From positions 2,139,489 through 2,203,488 of the forward strand of contig QRDG01000524.1 of NCBI GenBank assembly GCA_012064385.1: 64,000 nucleotides of DNA, in the 5' to 3' direction. Below the pieces are notes generated by a model, which searched no databases, was not told where the DNA came from, and saw only the letters and a list, made by a program, of their open reading frames with translations. How positions within the stretch are numbered: position 1 is the first letter of the stretch; each line of letters opens with the position of its first letter. The translations under genes and the position numbers were made by a program. Below are positions 1 to 10,510 of the stretch, piece by piece. Source of the DNA: Puccinellia tenuiflora (taxonomy: Eukaryota > Streptophyta > Magnoliopsida > Poales > Poaceae).

Positions 1-936
1 ATTTTAGGTATGGCGGAATCAACAAGATATTTTAGTTAGAATAATTTTGGCCCAGGGGGGCAATCGCCCCCATCCCCCATGGTAAGCTATACAAATAACT
101 TCATATTGTTTTTTTATTAATATGTAAGTCTAAAGCAGTTAAATATCATCAAGGTTGTGTATTTAACTAATCAAATATCATCAAGGTTCACTCAGGAAGA
201 AACCCAAGTTACTTAAAGCGCAAATTAATTATATGTCATTAAGTTAGATTGAACTATGCTTCCAAATTCATAGATAACAGAAATTCATAGTCAATTAATT
301 GGATAGATTTCTCGCCCTTCAAACAAGTTGTATATAAAGTAAAGACATATGTATGTGAGTACCATAAGTAAAAATGTAAATATCAAATTAATCTATGATA
401 ACAATTTTATTTGGTTCATAGATATAATATAGTCACAAGTTCGACAACTCATTCTTTTAGTGGTTGCAACAAAGGAAACTATTTGACATTTTATAAAAAA
501 AAAAAGAATTCATTGGATATGTTATGTGAAATGCAAGACAAGCTTCACAAGAAAAAAATAATAAATATGCAAGACAAGAGAAGTCCCAAAGGAATTCTAG
601 AAATAGTTTATTTACTATATGGTCTTAATCGGTGTAAACATAGTCTATAGCAATAGAAGGTGTCCACACTGTAAAATAATCAAGAATGATCAAATGTCTT
701 CCTCTTTTCTTGATTTTCTCCCTTCTGTTACCATTTCATCAAAACTTAGAATTATCATGTCATTTTGTGCGCAAATTGACATTTTAGAATAGTGATGCAA
801 GCCATCATTTTCCAGTTGAGTAAACATGTGTCCTCACTTGTTGAGAAAAATATTGACTGAACAAACACAAATTAAATTTTAGATTAATACAAATTCAAAG
901 TATCGTAACACATAGTTCATTAACCAAGAATTAGTA
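1..936. other. AT-rich intergenic DNA, no gene seen
   Basis: No open reading frame with recognisable protein similarity is seen here. The sequence is AT-rich with runs of A and T. A short C/G-rich patch near 50-80 and a similar one near 1345-1395 look like eroded ends of a repeat, but no matching termini or target duplication could be found. Confidence 0.5.
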
Positions 937-1216
937 GATCACCCCTTTCATTTTGGGGTGACGGAGGGATCGTACCCTTCGAACCTGTTTTTTCATGCTT
1001 TTCCCGACGATCTGGAGAAAGCAACAATCAATAGAACTTTCCTAATCCTCTCTTACTTTCAGGAACAATGTGAAATTCTTTTTCCTTAAATGGGAGCAGA
1101 TCGAGCAGGTCTGAAAAAGGATCTTAGAGTGTCTAGGGTTGGGCTAGGAGGGTCTCTTAACGCCTTCTTTTTTCCACCCATCGGAGTTATTTCCCAAGAA
1201 CTTGCCATGGTAAGAG
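937..1216 (+). other. Nuclear plastid DNA fragment (NUPT), trnI-GAU intron-like
   Basis: The stretch from the ATCACCCCTTTCATTTTGGG segment to GACTTGCCATGGTAAG-like sequence resembles, from memory, the plastid inverted-repeat region inside the trnI-GAU intron (the ycf68 area). Relative to that plastid sequence the middle seems shortened, so this would be a rearranged nuclear copy. No plastid gene is complete. No alignment was run, so the identification rests on recognition of several phrases. Confidence 0.6.
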
Positions 1217-2230
1217 AGAATTAGCTTTCTGTAGTGTTGACTGAAACAAACATAGCTTTGTCATACGGAGTCCGTTTTTAATGTATGACCACTCAAATTG
1301 TTCATAAAAAACATGTACATCTGAATATTATCATCAAAAATCAAGGTAGGGCGGCTGCCCTACCTTGCCCTACTGGGAGCTCCGCCCCTGCCTGAGTTAG
1401 ACGAAGAACCCCGCTCCCAGAATCTGGACGAGGGCGAGGGGAAGCCGGGCGTCCGCATCAACTGCACTCAGCTCGTGAACCGGTGACCACGTCACCGCAG
1501 CCCTAGTATTTTTTTTTCAAATATATGGTCCATCTAAGAAAATTAACACATATCTGATCCCTCCCTAGAATTATTTTTAAATCTAACCCTCGAGGTCAAC
1601 GCCAATTAGGATGGAGCCGACTTACATGTCGGCTCCATCCTCTCTCGAGCCGATCTCCTTAGAAAAATTGTGGCAACAAAACAGGTGTTTGACACCAAAA
1701 TAGTATGGTGGCAAAGTGCACGAGTTCTGGTTCATCCTCTTTGGCGTCAACTTTAGGAACCAGATTTCGAAATAGTTTTGAGCATGAACCAAATGTGTCT
1801 TAAGTTTCTCAAAAGGACACGATTTGTCAAAAAAAGAAAGTGGCCCTACGGCTACTCATAGACACAAGTCAGACATCTTCTTTATATGTAATGTTAGGGA
1901 CTTGAAATTTCACTTCAATCGATGGATCACGGCATTTCTAAGACGAACCGTGTAATATTGTACGTAAGCTACCAATTTTTTCACCGTGTAAATAGACATG
2001 TTTTGCAATTGGTATCTGGTAATCAGCACTGCCTCCGCTGATTAGTTTGATTGATTTGATCGTCGTTTCAGTCTTCGGACAAGTCTTTACACCTGACCGC
2101 CTTTGGTCCGTTCCTTTTCCACTCCATGATTTTGATGATGTCCGAACTCACAAGTCAGATCACCACGTCATGCAGATGTACAGTTAATCAGAAATTATTT
2201 CTTAATGTATCGACTGTCAGATGAGTCTAA
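1217..2230. other. Intergenic DNA with one perfect 14-bp hairpin
   Basis: No gene is seen. At 1608-1621 and 1628-1641 two 14-base arms are perfectly complementary with a 6-base loop. Near 1340-1400 a GC-rich phrase resembles the eroded end of a DNA transposon. The rest is unremarkable AT-rich sequence. Confidence 0.45.
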
Positions 2231-3186
2231 GGGTGACTTCTTTTAAGTTTCTACTTATGCAGAAGCCTGCTTATAGATTCCGGTGGGGAGAAACTATTGT
2301 GAGCATAAACTGCCAGAAACTCCCTGGGAGACTTCTTTTAAGTTTCTATTTCTATTGTTTTGCTTATTTGATATGATGAGTTGTGAGATGTCTGTTATAC
2401 CCTTGGATTTGGTTTTTGCACTTAATAAAACAATATATAGCAACATATGCTAGGTTTTAGTAGATATGAAATAAAAATAATATGAAAAGGTCATAAGGAT
2501 TTCGAAATTACAATAGAAATAGTATCATTACAATATAAAATTGTGTACAGTACACAAGGAAATGGAGCCGTTACCGTATTCTGCGAGGTTGACATGTCAC
2601 CGATCGAGGACGGGGCGTGGAGGGCGGGAGGTCGCCGGGACGTCGTCAGCGGACGGCGGGAGCTGGGGCGTCGTCCTCGGAGGGCGGAAGCCGGGGAGGC
2701 GTCGGCGGGCAGAGAACGGGCCGTCCTGGCCCGGGAGCGGAGGTGGAGGGCGGTCGAGCATAGACGGAGCCGTTGGCGGAGGGCGGAGGACGGAGGGGCG
2801 AGGATGGCGGCGGCGGCTAGCGAGGAACCCTAGCCAGGGTCGCGTCGCGTGAGCTAGCAGAGAGGTCGGGCTTGCTCGATCTGTTTTGTTTTTCCTTTTT
2901 TTTTTTACCTTCCCAACGACTCACAGCGAGGCAGGGGACACAGGGTACCGGTTCGGGATGGTGGGATGACATTTCCTTGTAATTCCTTGTAAGGTCGGGG
3001 GCATAAGGGTATACCGTTTCGGGTGATCAGTGAAGAAACTCGGGAAACTGCTCCGAGGCAATTTCTCAAATTGCACTGGGATGGTCCGGTGCGGTGGGGA
3101 GAAGCTATGAACGGCTCGGACACTTCTTTTAAGTTTCTTCGGTTTGGTACCCAGAATCTGGTCCAGAAGCTTAAAAGAAGTCACCC
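2231..3186. mobile_element. Non-autonomous PIF/Harbinger-type element with TAA target duplication
   Basis: The ends are perfect 17-base inverted repeats (GGGTGACTTCTTTTAAG at 2231 and its complement ending at 3186). Both sides carry TAA (2228-2230 and 3187-3189), the 3-bp target duplication expected of PIF/Harbinger elements. The terminal motif ACTTCTTTTAAGTTTCT recurs inside at about 2332 and 3121, so the subterminal regions are repetitive. No transposase is encoded. The middle is a GC-rich block unlike the flanks, described separately. The boundaries are seen directly; the superfamily is inferred from TSD length and ends. Confidence 0.8.
2590..2870 (-). other. GC-rich block inside the Harbinger element, possible captured gene fragment
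   Basis: This block is strongly GC-rich between AT-rich arms. Read on the minus strand it looks like the 5' leader and first exon of a grass gene: a CTAGGGTT-type leader followed by an alanine/arginine/proline-rich open frame. No known domain is recognisable and no splice site can be assigned with confidence. It may be a transduplicated host fragment, or simply low-complexity GC-rich DNA. Confidence 0.35.
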
Positions 3187-3691
3187 TAACATAATAACCA
3201 AAGTTATTATTATCTTCTTTTGTGGAAAGGATTTACTTTTATTTCTCAAGATGTGTACGTACTAGCTAGCTTTTGGTAGATTATACTATGAAAAGGAAAA
3301 ATGCTTGTCATGAATTTGGTGTTGTCATATATCTTTATTTTTATTCTTATGTATTATATATTGTGCGGGAAAGGGTGGCGAAGCTTAGCTAGCTGCTGGA
3401 ATATGCCACGTTGGCCTTAATGACGTGTGTCTGCCTTACATCAGTAACGTCAGCCGGCTTCCAGAGAATCAAATGAAATGAAAATGAACATCAAGTACAT
3501 CATGTCATCATAGAATATCATATTGTTTGAAGTGGTGTCTTCAATACTATACTGAGTAGATGGAGAGAAATTCATACGATCGTAACATACTAACAACACC
3601 ATGGTCTTCCATTTCTTTTTATTTCGGAAAATGCATGGGAGATGGCCGTTTGTTCTTGACATGCATATGGAACGTCACAACTCATTAGGGA
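3187..3691. other. Intergenic DNA, nothing recognised
   Basis: About 500 bases between two DNA transposons. No open frame with similarity to a known protein and no repeat structure was seen. Confidence 0.5.
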
Positions 3692-5335
3692 CACTACCGG
3701 AAACCAGATGTTTGCCGTGTGGGGGAAAGACACGGCAAAGGACCCGCGGAACACGGCAAACGCTTTGCCGTGAGGATCTACACGGCAAACCCCACACGGC
3801 CTAGTTTGCGTCGGCAAAGAACCTTTGCCGTGCACCATACTGAAACAATCACGGCATAGCCTGTGCCGTGTGCTCTTTATCGCACCGCACGGCACACATC
3901 GGTCAGAGGGGGTCAACCGGAAATCCTGGTCCCACCAGTCTTTGCCGTGATCCTCTGAACGCCCATCACGGCATAATTCAAATCTTTGCCGTGTGCATCA
4001 CCGCGCACACACGGCACATTTTAAATATTTGCCGTGCGCCTCCACGCCACCCTCACGGCACAGCACATATCTTTGCCGTGCGCCTCCGCGACACATGCAC
4101 GGCATATCGCCCTCCTGGCCGTCTGGCTAGTGGCCAGGTGCGCACTCTTTGCCGTGCGCCTTTGGCAAAAACGCACGGCACATTGACCATTTGGTCATCT
4201 GGCAAGTTGCCAGGAACACAGGTGGGTGCCGCGTGTCTTCTGTGCCGTGCGCCAGTGCTCGGCAAAGTTCTTTGCCGTGTGCCAATACACGGCACAGTGG
4301 CAATATGGCTCAGATTTATTCTGTTTTTTTATAAAATCCCTGCATTTTACAAACAATTCATAGATGACAATAAAAGATACAAATTCGCAGACGACAAACA
4401 TATCACGACGACACACATATCACAATTCACATACCACGACGACAAATATTTGACAATTGACACAAACATATAGATCACGACGAGATACATATCAATTCAC
4501 ACAATAGATGCTCCATAATTCACAAACATATCACATATAGATCATGAAGGCGGAGATGGACATGAAGCTTCACATGTTAGTCACGACGGCGACGATGGAC
4601 ATCATTGATGAGGAGGATCCTCCTACATGTTTGGAAAAGAATGAATGAGTTCAACAACTACATGTCAAGTGCATAGGCATAATTTAACTAACTAAAATTT
4701 GACAAGTGCATATGCATAGGCATAACCAACTAAATGTCAAGTGCTCCATAACTAACTAAAAGAAAGCTAACTAACTAAAATTTGATGAGTTAACCAACTA
4801 AAATTTGACAAGTGCATAGGCATAGGATAAAATTTGACAAGTTCAACTAATGTATAAAATTTGACAAGTTCAACTAACTAAATTTTGACAAGTTCAACTA
4901 AAGTGGCAATGGCATGCGCCTGGAGGGAATCCACACGGCAAAGCAATGATGTGCCGTGCGCTGCTTCTTCGTACACGGCAAAGGTTTTCCCACGAATTTT
5001 TTTTCCGCGCGGAAACAAGCCGCGCGAATAGAAATATTTTCCCGCGAAATATCGGGGAACCGCGGCAAATCCTGGTCAAATTCTTTGCCGTGGTTGGTAG
5101 AAAAACACACGGCAAAGTTTCTTTGCCGAGTGGCGTAGATGTGCCATGTGCTTCCGATATGTTTTGCCGTGCATATTTATTTGCCGTGCGCTTTTCTTAT
5201 GGTTTGCCGTGCATATTGGCTTTGCCGTGATCCCCCTCCTCCACGCACGGCAAAATATTCTTTGCCGTGTTCCGCAATACTGATTGCGCACGGCAAAGCG
5301 ATGGCCACACGGCAAAGATAGTTTTTCCGGTAGTG
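3692..5335. mobile_element. Non-autonomous CACTA element with TTTGCCGTG subterminal repeats
   Basis: The element begins CACTACCGGAAA and ends with the complement TTTCCGGTAGTG, the terminal signature of the CACTA (EnSpm) superfamily. Many copies of TTTGCCGTG and its complement CACGGCAAA fill the first 600 and last 400 bases in both orientations; these are typical transposase-binding subterminal repeats. The centre (about 4330-4900) is AT-rich with a repeated AACTAAAATTTGACAAGT-like phrase and encodes no transposase. The flanking trinucleotides are GGA and GAA, so the 3-bp target duplication is imperfect by one base. It depends on a transposase supplied elsewhere. Confidence 0.88.
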
Positions 5336-7370
5336 GAAAAATAACACGTATTTTTATCTTGGAAACATAACCTCGCCATCGAATAGTGGCCCCGATCCAA
5401 CCAATGAATAACTACATATTATTGAGTCCCTACATGCCAATGGATCGACAAACTGGTTCAACTACAGAATACCCTGCTCGTTGCGGCATGAAATTTAGCA
5501 CAATTTAACGTAAAGAGAAAATAGAAGGCGATGAACATGAATATATTGAGCGGAAAATATGTGCCTCTAATATGCATTTTCTGAACTCAAATGTCGCCAA
5601 ACTGCGCATGTTCCTCTAATTGATTTGAAGAGGATTATACTGATTTCAGTTAGTAACAAAGCTGATTTGGGAGTGACTACAAATGTGATTTAAGAAAGAA
5701 AAGACTCTTGTATTTTTCTGAGGATAAGCTTCGTTCTAGTATAGTTTCACACATGTGAAGAGATATTTTACAGATAAAAAAGCATCTTCTATCCATAAAA
5801 GTAAATAAACAATTAAACATCCTAAAATCACGTGAAAGGACGATAAAAAAAATCTAAGTTTAAGTCCGGACAAAATTAAGCCACATACAAAAGGGAAAAA
5901 GAAAGACAACCCTCAAGATAAAGAACAAAAAACATCTGAACTGAACTAGACATATTTGAAGGTGGGAGTACTGACCGAGGGAGGGCTATTTTGGTGTTGC
6001 CCCACGAAAATTCATGATGAGTGGGCGAGTGGCAAGCCAAGGATCAGTTCCCCCCGTGTAGCCGCATTTGAGCTCAGGAGGAACCTTTTGAGTCTAGCAA
6101 TGCCATGGCTCGTTCAAGATCTATATGTAAGATCAACAAAGAGTTATCATTTTTCCTAAGAAAATAAAGTTGTCATTTAACTGATAAGCAACTTATGAGT
6201 GGTATTTATAAAGATAATGTTTTCTCTTTTTCTATCATTTTTTTTTTGAAACGACTCTTTTTCTATCATAGCGTTTGCGTCGTGCTCTAAAGTGAAGCAT
6301 ATGGAGATGCTCGCCAGATGACAAAACTAGATAACCAAAATGGTGCGAAATGCAGTGCTCCTCTTAGAAGCGGCCGCACATATTATCTTCACCGTCCAAA
6401 GCTTTGTTACACGTTCTTATTCCGTACAAAATGCCATTTCACGTATTCCTCCGTTTCACATTATGAAAATCCTCCCTTTCCGCAATAAAAAGGCCCTATT
6501 TGTCTAAGTATTATTCTCTTATCCAACCTCTCATTCTCTTTCTGGCCGTGGCAACATTTCGAGATACAAGTTTTCCACTTCTTTTTTTCTCCACCGCGTA
6601 CACCTCTCCGGGCTTGGTTAATTCATACCCGTGACTGCCATCGACATTCAAAGCTACGTACTGACTGAGAGCGATGGTTTCGATTGAGATTAGTATAATT
6701 CCGGCAGCCAAGTTTGACGGGGGATTAGGCGTTGCACGCCGGACAGTGCTAAGAACGATAATTAGGGAAGAAAGACAAAAAAATAAAAATAAAATAAGAA
6801 GAGTGGGATCGGTAGAGAAAGCGGCCGGCCATCGATCCTGATATTAAGCCGTACTCTAACCTGTACCTTCTTGTACTGCTCCTGCCATTAATTCCGGACG
6901 TCTCTGTCAACGGCACGGCAGCTAAATTGTCAAATCCGGACGGCACGGCAGCGACAAATGTTGTCTCCCCCGTGATTCCGGCTCCGCTGTTGATGGAGAC
7001 AGCGCTATATCGGCCTCTCGGATTCGTGTTCAGGTTTATAACTTACTCTGAGTCATTTTACTTACTTTTCATAAAAAAAGAACATCGAGTACAACATACG
7101 GAGTATATAGAAGTAGCAGTATATACCTGCTGGAGTCCCACAACATCAAGATTGAATACTCGATGTTTCGGAAACGAGGGAGCAAAACGTATATACTATA
7201 GGTTTTGAAAAATAACGTTCTCCGTGTGGAGCCCGAAAGTGAAAATTGAATCATAGTCTTAGTATTATGTGCCTACATGTGTAAAAAAAAAGATGATCAT
7301 CGACGTTTACATCGTGGTACTAATTACTTATTAGTACTCTACTAGTAGTAATTACCAAAATAAAATGCTA
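5336..7370. other. Intergenic DNA upstream of the first SAUR gene, no gene seen
   Basis: About 2 kb without a supportable gene. Short ORFs here have no recognisable domain. A direct repeat containing CGGCACGGCAGC occurs near 6912 and 6940. TGTCTC at 6962-6967 and its complement GAGACA at 6996-7001 form an inverted pair of auxin-response hexamers, but they lie about 1.2 kb upstream of the SAUR start codon and may be chance. Confidence 0.45.
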
Positions 7371-7464
7371 CTCTCTCCGATCCAAAATAAGTGTCGGTCA
7401 TTTAGTACAAACTTTATACTAAACTAGTAATGAATCTTCAACACTTATTATGGATCGGAGGGAG
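7371..7464. mobile_element. Stowaway MITE (94 bp)
   Basis: Starts CTCTCTCCGATCCA and ends with the near-complement TGGATCGGAGGGAG, flanked on both sides by TA (7369-7370 and 7465-7466). TA duplication plus CTCCCTCCG-type termini define Stowaway (Tc1/Mariner-derived) MITEs. It has no coding capacity and could fold into a hairpin. Confidence 0.85.
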
Positions 7465-7489
7465 TACTTCCTTCCGTCTACAAAAGTAC

Positions 7490-7647
7490 TCCCTCTGTAT
7501 CAAATATAACATGTTTTAGCATTTTGTTTTCCATCCGTATCTAGACATGTTTTAATGTAAGATTCATTTAAACCTTACACTAAAACAAGTCTACATACAT
7601 ATGGGACGAAAAAGGCTAAAACATGTTACATTTTGATATAGATGGAG
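7490..7647. mobile_element. Stowaway MITE (158 bp)
   Basis: Starts CTCCCTCTGTATCAAA and ends with the near-complement TTTGATATAGATGGAG, with TA on both sides (7488-7489 and 7648-7649). It lies 25 bp after the previous Stowaway copy and about 115 bp upstream of the SAUR TATA box, so it is part of the distal promoter. Confidence 0.82.
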
Positions 7648-7761
7648 TATGCTACAGTAGAATGGATATATCTAAACGTGAAATTTGTATCATCGTTTTA
7701 TGGATAAAGGGAGTAATTAAATAAACTGACTTTATGTCTACCCGACGACTACACCACACCA

Positions 7762-7769
7762 CTATAAAA
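7762..7769 (+). promoter_or_regulatory. TATA box of the first SAUR gene
   Basis: CTATAAAA lies about 400 bases before the SAUR start codon. If used, transcription would start near 7795-7800 and give an unusually long leader of about 370 nt. There is no better TATA motif closer to the gene. Confidence 0.5.
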
Positions 7770-7942
7770 CCGAAGCGATAGCCTGCTCTGCCGTACCACC
7801 TAATCATTTCCAAGCTGCAGTTAGTAGATTTCAGAACCCAACACAAGAGATCGAAAAGGTTGAGACGATCGTGGAGACCACGTCGTCTTCCAATCCACGC
7901 CAACCCCACCACCAGCAGGCACGCGCAATCGGAGCATCAGTC

Positions 7943-8017
7943 ATGGCGGCCAACAACCCACGACCACGCGCCAATCCCACCACCTACACCAACTCCATCA
8001 TCTCCCGCATCCATTAA
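7943..8017 (+). other. Upstream ORF (24 codons) in the SAUR leader
   Basis: An ATG with G at -3 and G at +4 (a favourable context) opens a 24-codon frame ending TAA at 8015-8017, about 150 bases before the SAUR start. If the TATA box at 7762 is used, this lies in the mRNA leader and could reduce translation of the main ORF. Its peptide has no recognisable similarity. It may be chance in the absence of transcript data. Confidence 0.3.
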
Positions 8018-8170
8018 TCCATCATCTCTAGCTTCTCTCCGGTAATCTCGCGCTCAGACCAAGAAGCGTGCGTGTACAACACTACACCTACTCTTCTTCG
8101 ACGACGACGACAGGACGGCGGCGACGGTTAATCAGAAGCTACGCGCGCCGGCCGCGGTGGCCTTGTGACG

Positions 8171-8557
8171 ATGATGGTGATGGGCTACTTCCGGGCGCCC
8201 AAGATGGTACGCGGTGGGAGGAGGAAGAAGAAGGACCCGGCGGCGCAGGAGGAGGCCGCGGGGCTCCGGGAGGCGCTGCTGGATCAGCCGGGCGGCGGCG
8301 AGGGCGGGCTGCCGAAGGGGTACTTCGCGGTGTACGTCGGGGAGGAGGCGCGGCGGTTCGTGGTGCCCACGGGGTACCTCCGGGAGCCGGCGTTCCGGGA
8401 CCTCATGGAGCGCGCCGCCGACGAGTTCGGCTTCGCCCAGGCCGCCGGGCTGCGCGTTCCCTGCGCCGAGGAGGACTTCGAGGAGCTGCTCCGCCGGCTC
8501 AGCCGCAAGAACGGCGGCTCCGGCAGCGGGAAGGGGAAGAAGGCCATTCCCATCTAG
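8171..8557 (+). CDS. SAUR family auxin-responsive protein (128 aa)
   Basis: SAUR proteins are small, rapidly auxin-induced plant proteins; many are known to promote cell expansion by inhibiting PP2C.D phosphatases and so keeping plasma-membrane proton pumps active. This single-exon protein has a basic N-terminus (RGGRRKKK, residues 14-21) and then the SAUR core (about 47-110): PKGYFAVYVG (48-57), RRFVVPTGYL (61-70), conserved F75 and L78, AADEFGF (82-88) and GLRVPC (93-98). The tail is short and lysine/glycine-rich. The start is the ATG at 8171; a GTG two codons earlier is not a plausible plant start. GC content is very high, as in many grass single-exon genes. The ORF is intact and of normal family length. 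A DST-like ATAGAT sits in the 3' flank at 8737-8742, but the GGA part of that instability element is missing. I cannot assign an individual SAUR number. Confidence 0.92.
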   Translation: MMVMGYFRAPKMVRGGRRKKKDPAAQEEAAGLREALLDQPGGGEGGLPKGYFAVYVGEEARRFVVPTGYLREPAFRDLMERAADEFGFAQAAGLRVPCAEEDFEELLRRLSRKNGGSGSGKGKKAIPI

Positions 8558-9530
8558 GTAGCCTTCTTGACGCAGCAGCCGCCGTGCCGTGCCAAGTACG
8601 AGCAGGGTACGTACAACGGTACAAGGATGAGTCCAAACTACAGATCGTAGTACTGTACAAGTGTACATGTTTGTTCTAGAGATTGTACAGGCTAGAGAGA
8701 GAGAGCAAACAGCCACATGCGTGGGTGATGTGTAGCATAGATGCATGCATGGTGTGTTGACTCGTGATCATTGGTTTCATGTGGAACAACAGAAATCAAT
8801 ATACTCCAATATTTGCTTCTTTTTTCTTCAATATCCATGCACATCTGACAAAAAGATTAATTAGGAGATGCCGGAGGCAGATGACACATGATGATGAAAT
8901 AAGGTTTCTTTGATTCTTCCACCCGTTACAGATCTCTATCAGGTACCCGCAACAGGAATTTAGGTTCATGCCGTCTAGTAAATTTCACGTTTTACTCTCT
9001 AGCTCTCACTTTGTGACATATTTTATCTCATCTTTAAACTTTCATTTTCTCGGTGGGCTTAGTGCGGTATAAACGCCGAATTAACCACAGATAGCCTGTT
9101 CGATGCGTAGAGTAGCATCCCTAGGGACAGCGCATTCAGTTCGGGAAGTAAATCCGACGATCAGAAACAGATAGATGACACGATCAGACGGCTCAAGTTA
9201 GTAAGATCGTGAGAGAGCTCCCTCTTGTGTGAGTTATAATATTCCTAATTATCTGATTTTGCCTTTGCGAGATTAAAAAAGATAGATGCCTAGATGACGT
9301 TGGAAAAACTGCAAGAATTGACACCCAATAAAACATGGTGAAACCATGCACGGCATATACCACGCACGGTAACAAAATTTTCCAGATGCCTCGTCAACTG
9401 GGAGAAGTATTTGTTGGCCCTCTCCCATGTACCGGCGCAAGCCCCACATGCACCGGTGCAAGCCATTGGAGTAAGCAAAATTAGCTTATGCGACTGAAAG
9501 ATTCCTTTCACGGGTGGGTATGTAGATGGA
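8558..9530. other. 3' flank of the first SAUR gene, no further gene
   Basis: This holds the SAUR 3' untranslated region (probably to about 8850, with AATAT- and AAT-rich signals) and then AT-rich intergenic DNA. No open frame here has recognisable similarity. Confidence 0.45.
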
Positions 9531-9545
9531 CCGATTTAAACTCTT

Positions 9546-10495
9546 TTTTTTTTTTTGAGAAACTGCAACTGGATTAATAAAACAAGACATACAACGGGGA
9601 AGCGCTGGAAGCATCCAGGCAGTGGACAGCTGTCCCTAATTTACAGAAACCACCCTGAGAAACAAAAAAATGACGCACACACCCCTGGTGGAAACTGTAG
9701 AACTCAATCCGCCACCGTCGAAGCCGCCGTCGTCGCGCCGCCGAAGAGGAGGACGAAGAACAGCAATACGGCCGCTGATTCACCTGCACAGGCCTATAGG
9801 GAAAATTTCCCGTTGAAGTCGCCGCATGATCCACTCGCCAGAGGCGAGATCTCGTCGTCGTAGAAGGAGCATCGGCGGGGGCGACGCCCCGACCTGAGCA
9901 AGATATGGAGCCGACGTCGAAGAAGCCGACCTCAAAGCTCGCCATGGAAGCGCCACAGGGACAGCCGCAGCAGCACGCCAACGGAGGACGCACCACCATG
10001 ACCTCCAGGATGAATCTTACCCGTCCACCAAGGCAGCGTCGGAGAAGCCACCACCAGAGTGGAGACGGGACGGGAAGAACAAAATCCCATAGCACTGCCG
10101 CCGCCGCCTCTTCGCCGACAGCGCCCGGGAACACCATATCCGCCGCACCCAAGGAGCAGCGGAAGACACCTCCGGTCGGTCCCTCGACCACGCCACAGAC
10201 GCCGCCGAGATGGAGCTGGGACCCCGAAACAATTATTCGCTGCAGAGACGCCGCCGCCATCGAAACGCCTCCGCCCGACACTCCACCCCACACCCTATCT
10301 ACAACGCCGGGACGAAGGACCGGGGTTCCCCCACCCTCCCGCCGCCGCCAGAGCGACGGACAGAAGGGGAGGAAACCCACAGCCTCGCCGGCGGAGAGCG
10401 GAGGGTACCGAGCCGCCTCCCTTTCGCCTTATCTGGAACAGAGGAGAAGGGGAGGAAAAGAAGGGGGACAGCTGCAACTGAAATGAATATCGATC
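9546..10495 (-). mobile_element. Poly(A)-tailed non-LTR retroposon with perfect 15-bp target duplication
   Basis: The 15-base sequence CCGATTTAAACTCTT occurs at 9531-9545 and again at 10496-10510, exactly bracketing 950 bases that begin, on the plus strand, with a T-run (9546-9556). Read on the minus strand this is an insert ending in poly(A): the mark of target-primed reverse transcription by LINE machinery. The insert is GC-rich and keeps a long open minus frame (9574-10380) without RT, endonuclease or zinc-knuckle motifs. Near its end it carries TTGTTTTATTAATCCAG, similar in style to plant LINE 3' ends. It may be a 5'-truncated LINE tail, a non-autonomous relative, or a processed transcript. 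The insertion mechanism is well supported; the source is unknown. Confidence 0.82.
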
Positions 10496-10510
10496 CCGAT
10501 TTAAACTCTT

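Noticed and set aside
3868..4473. 201-codon frame
   Set aside because: It is built from TTTGCCGTG subterminal repeats of the CACTA element.
8165..8170. GTG start two codons before the SAUR ATG
   Set aside because: Plant nuclear genes start at ATG; the ATG at 8171 gives normal SAUR length.
8132..8746. Long minus-strand frame over the first SAUR gene
   Set aside because: It is the complement of a GC-rich coding sequence and has no domain; the plus-strand SAUR motifs are clear.
9574..10380. 268-codon minus frame as a host gene
   Set aside because: It lies wholly inside a retroposon bounded by a 15-bp target duplication and shows no recognisable domain.
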